Positions 38,268-43,709 of a DNA stretch of 43,709 nucleotides are shown piece by piece. The translations under genes were made by a program, and so were the position numbers. The DNA comes from Stentor coeruleus (Eukaryota > Ciliophora > Heterotrichea > Heterotrichida > Stentoridae). Below the pieces are notes generated by a model. That model had not been told where the DNA came from. It did no database searches and was given only the letters and a program-made list of their open reading frames with translations. Each line of letters starts with the position of its first letter. The first letter of the stretch is position 1. The DNA is taken from positions 1 through 43,709 of the forward strand of contig MPUH01000599.1 in the NCBI GenBank assembly GCA_001970955.1, in the 5' to 3' direction.

Positions 38268-39217
38268 TTTTACTATAGATTTTATAGTGGGTTTTGATAT
38301 TTTTTTTTTAGATGAAGCATAAATAGAAGTATAAATTTTGTTATAATCAAATGTATAGTTATGCTTTTTGATAAAGGATCATAAAAAAATCAATCAATTT
38401 ATAATAGTTTATATATTTTTCTAATTGTTGTTTGGTTGTTAATGTATTTTACCTTAAGATTTCTTTAAAGATAATTTTTATCTGAATACTAAAATTTTTG
38501 CTTATAGTGAATGAATATTAGGATAATGATTTATTATGTTATAAAATATATAAGAGAATTCATGAGTAAAAATTTGATTTTCTGCTAGATGATATTGAAT
38601 ATAGATAAAATATTTCCTTCTGATAGTATTCATTACATTTTTGGATGGAAATTTCATGGCTAACAAGATTTAAGTATCCATTTTTTTATACCTTAACTAT
38701 TATAAACTTAATATTCAACAAGACATACAAAAAACTGAAATCAGTTTTTTGTCCAGGTTTTATAAGTAAAATTGTTAATTTAGAAGCATCGATTTTATTG
38801 GCAATGGAAATGAAAAACCTAATGAACCAGGGATAATTCTTGAAATAAATTATATAAACTCAAGTTAACTTGCTTTATAATGAACTGTATTATGCAAGTA
38901 ATTATCTAAGATGGGTTAAGTTTAAAAAATTCCAACTCGCTTTATAATAGGAAAAATCAACATTTAACTTCATTTGTGTATACATTTTATCAATAAACTC
39001 ATAAGTTCAATTTACCTATCAAAATCGCATAAAAACAAATCTTTAAGCCAAAAATAATTGTTTACCAATAATAAAAATCTTCATATTCTTAACCTAAAGC
39101 TAATATATCTTATTTTTCTCATCTAATAAGAAAATTTATTACGTAAATTAATACATTTTCGCATTTATACTCATATCTCTTAATATCCATTGTTATAAAT
39201 AGATTTAGCTTATCGTA
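38268..39217. other. Intergenic region, nothing coding recognised
   Basis: About 0.95 kb of AT-rich DNA between divergent genes. A 63-codon frame at 38645 lacks any recognisable motif and was not called. The part from about 38980 to 39200 is C-rich and G-poor on the plus strand, as before other plus-strand genes. Confidence 0.4.
39194..39201 (+). promoter_or_regulatory. TATA-like element before the first basic-family gene
   Basis: TATAAATA lies 24 nt upstream of the ATG at 39218, at a spacing similar to that before the cyclin gene. No transcription start data are available here. Confidence 0.3.
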
Positions 39218-40438
39218 ATGAAACTTCAAGCAAAATCATATGCTAGTTTGCATTCTTCAAAATTAGAAGGAAATAAAGTGAATCCTAAAAATCAATCTGA
39301 GCAAACTACCCCTATTTTTTCCAATCCATCTAGTAAAAAATTAGACTTACAACGAACTGTGATTCAAGTTAAAATCCCATTATCTACGTTTGGGGAAAAA
39401 GAGACATCGTTATCAGGAAAAAGGTCTAAAGGATCAGAGTATGAAGTAAATTGCTATCCAAATATTTGTCAGAGTGAAAAAGAAACAAACAATTATTCTG
39501 AAAGAACAAAGAAAATACGCTCTTCGACTTCCAAAGCTATCAATCCATCTCCATCAAAGAAAAGACTTATAAAAAGAAAAAACAAAAAATATCAAATTAC
39601 AGGAATCTTATCATCAACAATTAAAAATAAAACCCAATATCCTTCCTCAAAACTCCCTCGATCCATTTTAAAAAAACAGATAATAACGTCAAATTCACTA
39701 CTTCCATTTTTCCAACATCATCACACAATCACTGATCCTCAAATCTCAACTTTCAACATCCAAAACGACTCCAACATCATTTTCCCCGAACCAAAAAACG
39801 AAAATTCATCATCCATAAAAGTTTCCCATAGCAAAATATTCTCAAAAACTAAATCCAATCATAAAAGCTTATCTTTATCAGTACTGACAAAAACCATAAA
39901 CGAAAATCCATCAAAAAACTCACCAAAAAAAGTTACAATCATTGAAAATCAGGGAAATCAAAACTATAAAAAGCCTTACAAAAATAACATAAGAGAATTT
40001 TCGGCACAGAGTTTATCTTTTTGCGATAATTTTGATGTAAAATCTCCTGATAGCGAAAGTTATTTAGAAAATAAAGGTTGGGTTGCATTAGAAAATATTA
40101 TAAACCATGGTAAGACAAGTGATTTTGTTAAAAATTTTGAACGGAATTATAGTATTGTAAATGATGCTTTTAAAAGTAAATATTTATCAGGATTTGATTG
40201 TAAAGATAATGTTTTAGAGAAAAAAAAGATAGGGAAAATCGCTGAGAGTGAAACTGATAGTACATTAGGATCGGGGAAAAATGAGAAAAAGTCTTTGGGG
40301 ATTTTAGATAAAAGTGCTATTCCGAAATTAAACTTGATGAAGATTAAGGGGAATAAATGGAGGGAACAAGAGATTGGAGAGTTTTATGATTTAGATGAAG
40401 ACTTTGATAATTTTCTGAGTGGGTCTGAGTCTTATTAG
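39218..40438 (+). CDS. Uncharacterised basic Ser/Lys-rich protein, tandem paralog A
   Basis: This 406-aa protein is not one I recognise. It is mostly low in complexity, rich in Ser, Lys, Asn and Pro, and probably disordered. Three conserved islands are shared in the same order with the gene at 41118: KKVTIIEN (around Val239), WVALENIINHGKTSDFVKNF (around Gly298), and AIPKLN near the C-terminus, which is acidic. KKVTI resembles an RVxF protein-phosphatase-1 docking motif, but with Ile in place of the usual Phe/Trp, so docking is speculative. No membrane segment, signal peptide or enzymatic motif is visible. The start is the first in-frame ATG, 24 nt after TATAAATA. Codons in the middle are C-rich and those near the end G-rich. 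Stop is TAG. Confidence 0.8.
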   Translation: MKLQAKSYASLHSSKLEGNKVNPKNQSEQTTPIFSNPSSKKLDLQRTVIQVKIPLSTFGEKETSLSGKRSKGSEYEVNCYPNICQSEKETNNYSERTKKIRSSTSKAINPSPSKKRLIKRKNKKYQITGILSSTIKNKTQYPSSKLPRSILKKQIITSNSLLPFFQHHHTITDPQISTFNIQNDSNIIFPEPKNENSSSIKVSHSKIFSKTKSNHKSLSLSVLTKTINENPSKNSPKKVTIIENQGNQNYKKPYKNNIREFSAQSLSFCDNFDVKSPDSESYLENKGWVALENIINHGKTSDFVKNFERNYSIVNDAFKSKYLSGFDCKDNVLEKKKIGKIAESETDSTLGSGKNEKKSLGILDKSAIPKLNLMKIKGNKWREQEIGEFYDLDEDFDNFLSGSESY

Positions 40439-41117
40439 TAATGTTAGATAATAGATAAAAAAAAATTATGTGATTTTATTATGTAATTATAGTTTAGGAT
40501 GGGAAGAAAAATATTTTGTTTATAGAAAATATGTTTAGAATAGAAGGTGTGGTAATTTAGGAAAAAATATAATAATTTTGAGTATTTGTAATAAATCAAC
40601 AAAAAAAACGAAATTTTTATTTCCCATCTTCATAGCCCAAACTTCAAAAAAATCCTATTAAAATTCTGGTACAAAAAATTATAATTAAAGACTTTAACAA
40701 AAACTCAAAAACTTTAAAAAATAGTAAAANTTTGAGTATTTGTAATAAATCAACAAAAAAAACGAAATTTTTATTTCCCATCTTCATAGCCCAATCTTCA
40801 AAAAAATCCTATTAAAATTCTGGTACAAAAAATTATAATTAAAGACTTTAACAAAAACTCAAAAACTTTAAAAAATAGTAAAGCAAGTTTTCAATAATTA
40901 CTCAATAACCAAAAATTAATTTAAGCAATGAAAACCTTAAGAAAAAAATAAAATTACTGATTTTTCTAATACTATTACATAAGAACTTTACAATGAAACA
41001 GAACTTACAATATAATTCAAAATCTTGAGAAAGTGGTAAAAAATTATTAAGTTTTGGAATGTGAGGGAGAATGTTATGGATAAAAATAATAAGGTGATTA
41101 TCCAGATAATATAATAT
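40439..41117. other. Intergenic region between the tandem paralogs
   Basis: It contains the 153-bp N-separated direct repeat and otherwise AT-rich sequence. Before the repeat the DNA is G-containing and C-poor; within the repeat it is C-containing. No gene was recognised. Confidence 0.45.
40577..40883 (+). repeat. 153-bp direct repeat flanking a single N (assembly junction)
   Basis: Copies 40577-40729 and 40731-40883 flank the N at 40730 and differ at one position that I can see (CCCAAACTT versus CCCAATCTT). This fits unmerged contig ends or two haplotypes. Confidence 0.88.
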
Positions 41118-42383
41118 ATGGAAGCTCCAGGTAATTTATCTCAATCTGAAAAAAAGCTATCAAAAACTCTTGATCCTTCTAAATCTTCACATAAACGACA
41201 AAAAAGTCAGAAAAAAATTGCAACAGGTTCAAGCTTTTCGACTTCTAAATCCAAGAAACTAGAAATATCTGTTGAGAACACAAACCAATTAAACTTAAGC
41301 CCTTTATACAATAAAGGAAACTATTCTGATAATGAATTCATACACTCACCTACTGAAGATTATTTTAAATCAGATACTGATAACTCAATGTTTGATAAAT
41401 ATACTCAAAGCCCTTTACTTATCAAAACTTCTAAACTATGCCAACGCATATCCCAGCCCGGGAAATTAAAAAAGTTAATAGGTAAAAGGAAAAATTCCAA
41501 ATCAAAATCAAGCAAAATAAAAGAAAAGCGGCCAAGTTCTCCAGAAACATCTAATCTACTCCCTAAATCCCACCGACCTCAAAAAAGCCAGCACAAAATT
41601 CTAAAACCTCAAGGCAAAAAAGTGCCGAAAAAAACCCCTGAGGTCATAAAAAAACCTGAACCCCCAACAAAACAAACCATTTTTCAAACTTACACGCAAA
41701 ATTCTTCACAGAAAAAACTCATATTTTCAACCAGCCCAAAAAACAAACTCCCAACCTCGCCTGTAAATCTAAAAATCAACAAAAATCTTTTTGGGAACTT
41801 GACCAAAACATGTAATGATTTTTCTAATACTCTAAATCTCCATAATCAATCTTTACAAACTATCAATGAAAAACATAAGAAAAAAGTGACGATTGTTGAA
41901 AATTCTCAATCATTTGAAGAACCTTTAGAAAACACAATAAAAATCTCATCTTCTGATAAAAAAAAATCACTAAATATGATAAGCAAAACTTTTATTTGTA
42001 AAAAGTCTCAGAATTCCACACCAGAAAGTGTGCATGAAGGAGAAAATAATGATTGGATTAAGATTGAGAATATTAAAAATGATGGAAAAACAAGTGAGTT
42101 TGTTAAAAATTTCGCTACAAAAATGCTTATGACAAATAAAATGTTTAATAGTAAAAACTTTGGGGATTTAATATGGAGGAGAGATCCTAGTCAGAATAAA
42201 AAAGCGGATGATGGAAGTGAAAAAAATTTAAAAGACCCTGCGTTTAGTATAGGAAATGTTATTCCTAAATTGAATATGGGTATGCTTGAGGAGTATGAGG
42301 ATTGTGAAGGAGGGATTGAAGATTATGCGTTTGTCATGGATACTTCAGAAACTTTGAGTCAGGGTTTACCAAATTGTGGGTAA
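41118..42383 (+). CDS. Uncharacterised basic Ser/Lys-rich protein, tandem paralog B
   Basis: This 421-aa protein is the partner of the gene at 39218. It is largely disordered, Lys/Ser/Pro-rich in the first 250 residues, with runs such as KKTPEVIKKPEPP. The conserved islands are KKVTIVEN (around Val257), WIKIENIKNDGKTSEFVKNF (around Gly323) and VIPKLN followed by an acidic tail. Outside these islands the two proteins hardly align, so the duplication is old or the linkers evolve quickly. No membrane or catalytic motif is visible. The start is the ATG that directly follows AATATAATAT. The two genes share orientation and are separated by about 0.68 kb that includes an assembly junction. Function is unknown; a scaffold or adaptor role is a guess from composition. 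Confidence 0.8.
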   Translation: MEAPGNLSQSEKKLSKTLDPSKSSHKRQKSQKKIATGSSFSTSKSKKLEISVENTNQLNLSPLYNKGNYSDNEFIHSPTEDYFKSDTDNSMFDKYTQSPLLIKTSKLCQRISQPGKLKKLIGKRKNSKSKSSKIKEKRPSSPETSNLLPKSHRPQKSQHKILKPQGKKVPKKTPEVIKKPEPPTKQTIFQTYTQNSSQKKLIFSTSPKNKLPTSPVNLKINKNLFGNLTKTCNDFSNTLNLHNQSLQTINEKHKKKVTIVENSQSFEEPLENTIKISSSDKKKSLNMISKTFICKKSQNSTPESVHEGENNDWIKIENIKNDGKTSEFVKNFATKMLMTNKMFNSKNFGDLIWRRDPSQNKKADDGSEKNLKDPAFSIGNVIPKLNMGMLEEYEDCEGGIEDYAFVMDTSETLSQGLPNCG

Positions 42384-42580
42384 TTTAAATAATAATTTAT
42401 ATGAAAGAAAGAAAATTCTTACTTGAAAGAGAGTTTTTTTGTAATATAATTAGCTGTATATATGAGTTTATACTCTTATCATACTCCATACCTCAACTTT
42501 AAAACTTTCCATCCAACAAAACCTAATAAAACTTTTCAAAAAATCCATCTACTCCTCTCAAACAATCTATTCTATTTTAT

Positions 42581-43297
42581 CTAATTAGTTTTGGATTTAG
42601 TATTCCAATATATAACGAACTGAAAAATAATAATTAAATTCAGTAATGCCCCCCAAGCATAATTCAATAACAAAAGTGAGTCGCTTAACTCAGCAAGTGT
42701 TGTAAAAATCCTGACAATAGTCCCCATAAAGTTCATAAAGTTCGTAATAAAACTAAGATTCCCAGTAGACCCATTATTATGATTAGTAAGTATCTGTGAG
42801 ATTTTAACAATACTATTCATACCAATACAATATATAGGAACATAATTCCAAAAGTATTCTGGGAGCATATTACCAAATAAAGGTATAAACCAAAGAAACA
42901 TAAAACCATTAGCAGCAGTTATAATATGTTTACGAGATACACCACCTAAAGTCCAATATAAGATGACTTGAATTAGGCATTGTACTGAGACAATTGCATA
43001 TTCACCATATGTGCTAAAAGGTTGTTGTCTATGAAGGCCATATGCTGCCATGATACTAAAGCCAAGAGCTTCAAAGTAAAAAGAGGTTAAAGAAATACCG
43101 GCAACGCTTGAGTTCTTGTAAATCTTGATGATTTGAGGGAATTTAAGCATGAGAGAAGCACCTACTATTGAATAACCAAGGGCTTTGCTTAGTAAAAGAC
43201 TGAAACATTGCTTGTCTATTTCGTAGTTTAGGAGCTTTACTATGCACTCTTCTGGGTTTAGAGCTTGAGCTAGACCTAAGAGCATAAGAACCAACAT
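42581..43297 (-). CDS. MPDU1-like PQ-loop membrane protein
   Basis: The 238-aa protein matches MPDU1 (mannose-P-dolichol utilization defect 1, SLC66 superfamily), needed in the ER for use of dolichol-linked mannose and glucose donors in N-glycan and GPI-anchor synthesis. It is mostly hydrophobic, with about seven membrane helices. The first PQ-loop is P54-Q55 in KFPQIIKIYKNSSVAGIS. The second reads S167-Q168 in KISQILTNHNNGSTGNLS; MPDU1 proteins also lack the Pro there and keep the TNxxNGxTGxLS wording, which supports this subfamily over cystinosin or KDEL-receptor-like members. The first 13 residues look like a signal or first helix. Length is close to the animal protein (about 247 aa). The stop is TAG, and the gene is convergent with the basic-family paralog B, 197 bp away. 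Confidence 0.92.
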   Translation of the reverse strand: MLVLMLLGLAQALNPEECIVKLLNYEIDKQCFSLLLSKALGYSIVGASLMLKFPQIIKIYKNSSVAGISLTSFYFEALGFSIMAAYGLHRQQPFSTYGEYAIVSVQCLIQVILYWTLGGVSRKHIITAANGFMFLWFIPLFGNMLPEYFWNYVPIYCIGMNSIVKISQILTNHNNGSTGNLSFITNFMNFMGTIVRIFTTLAELSDSLLLLNYAWGALLNLIIIFQFVIYWNTKSKTN

Positions 43298-43709
43298 TTT
43301 TTATAATGAGAAGATTTGATTGTAATATTAGGGGTTTTTTTGGTTTGGTGTAATGGAAAGGTTTAGCTTTTTTTTTTGGGATTTATGGTATTAGATAGTT
43401 TAATTAATTGTGAATTTTAGGTTTTTTATAGATTTTTTATGGTAAAAGGTTAAGTGATAAGGTTTATAGTTATGTGTTAGAAAGGATAATATAAAAAGAA
43501 ATATTAATTCAGTTGTTTATATATTATTAGGTGTATGCATATTTGCTATTGAATACAGATAACTACCCAGCAATAAAAACATAAAAATCCAGTTTAGTAT
43601 TAATAGTCTTATTTATTCTTATAACAAACTACTAACTAATACCTATTCCACAATTAAAAAAACTCCCAACACGATACTTTACAATTATTCAAATCTAGCA
43701 AAATTTAAA
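43298..43709. other. Right-edge non-coding region
   Basis: Upstream of the minus-strand MPDU1 gene the plus strand is T/G-rich to about 43490, that is, C-rich and G-poor on the coding strand. ATTATAAAAA directly precedes the MPDU1 ATG on the minus strand. No gene was recognised up to the window edge. Confidence 0.4.

Noticed and set aside
38645..38836. 63-codon open frame upstream of the basic-family gene
   Set aside because: No domain, no clear leader, and base composition like the flanking DNA.

Overview
The window looks like macronuclear-type DNA of a ciliate, most probably a heterotrich close to Stentor. It is very AT-rich, and its long intronless reading frames end in TAA, TAG and TGA without in-frame reassignment, so the code is standard. 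Genes are close together on both strands, and the gene families are typical of ciliates: a leishmanolysin with a furin-like cysteine-rich tail, a cytosolic carboxypeptidase, CK1, PP2C, cyclin B and a giant fibrocystin-L-like surface protein. The species is inferred from these traits. No rRNA, tRNA, CRISPR array or transposon was recognised. A 15-nt intron without a stop codon could hide inside any open frame, so exon structure is provisional.

Layout. 1-1361 is AT-rich and without a recognised gene. 1362-6504 is a secreted leishmanolysin-like protein with about 25 Cys-rich units; its frame is broken where the zinc-binding HExxH helix should be. 7351-8511 is an uncharacterised protein with a small C-C-C-H site. 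9210-11681 (-) is a CCP-type carboxypeptidase, divergent from a coiled-coil gene (11713-13279) that is convergent with a second coiled-coil gene (13307-14086, -) resembling augmin HAUS8. 15002-16282 (-) is PP2C. 18211-19485 is an atypical CK1 kinase. 19947-21442 and 33411-34871 are paralogous zinc-finger/LRR proteins flanking the 11-kb fibrocystin-L-like gene (22369-33327). Then come an ABHD17-like hydrolase, a cyclin B, a coiled-coil protein (-), two tandem paralogs of an unrecognised basic family (39218-40438 and 41118-42383), and MPDU1 (-) at the right edge.

Assembly state. Six single N characters each sit exactly between two copies of the same 34-180 bp sequence, which looks like unmerged contig ends joined with a one-base gap. 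Collapsing the copies restores two broken genes and removes 25 spurious residues from the giant protein. One restored gene then has exactly the same protein length (486 aa) as its intact paralog.

How the genes relate. The genes are not an operon or a defined pathway. Several would act at the cortex, cilia or cytoskeleton (carboxypeptidase on tubulin tails, HAUS8-like augmin candidate, fibrocystin-like coat protein, coiled coils), but this theme is common in ciliates and may be chance. The most unusual sequence-level signal is a strand asymmetry aligned with transcription: G-poor/C-rich upstream of genes and C-poor/G-rich downstream, with a sharp reversal also inside the giant reading frame near 31.5-31.6 kb.
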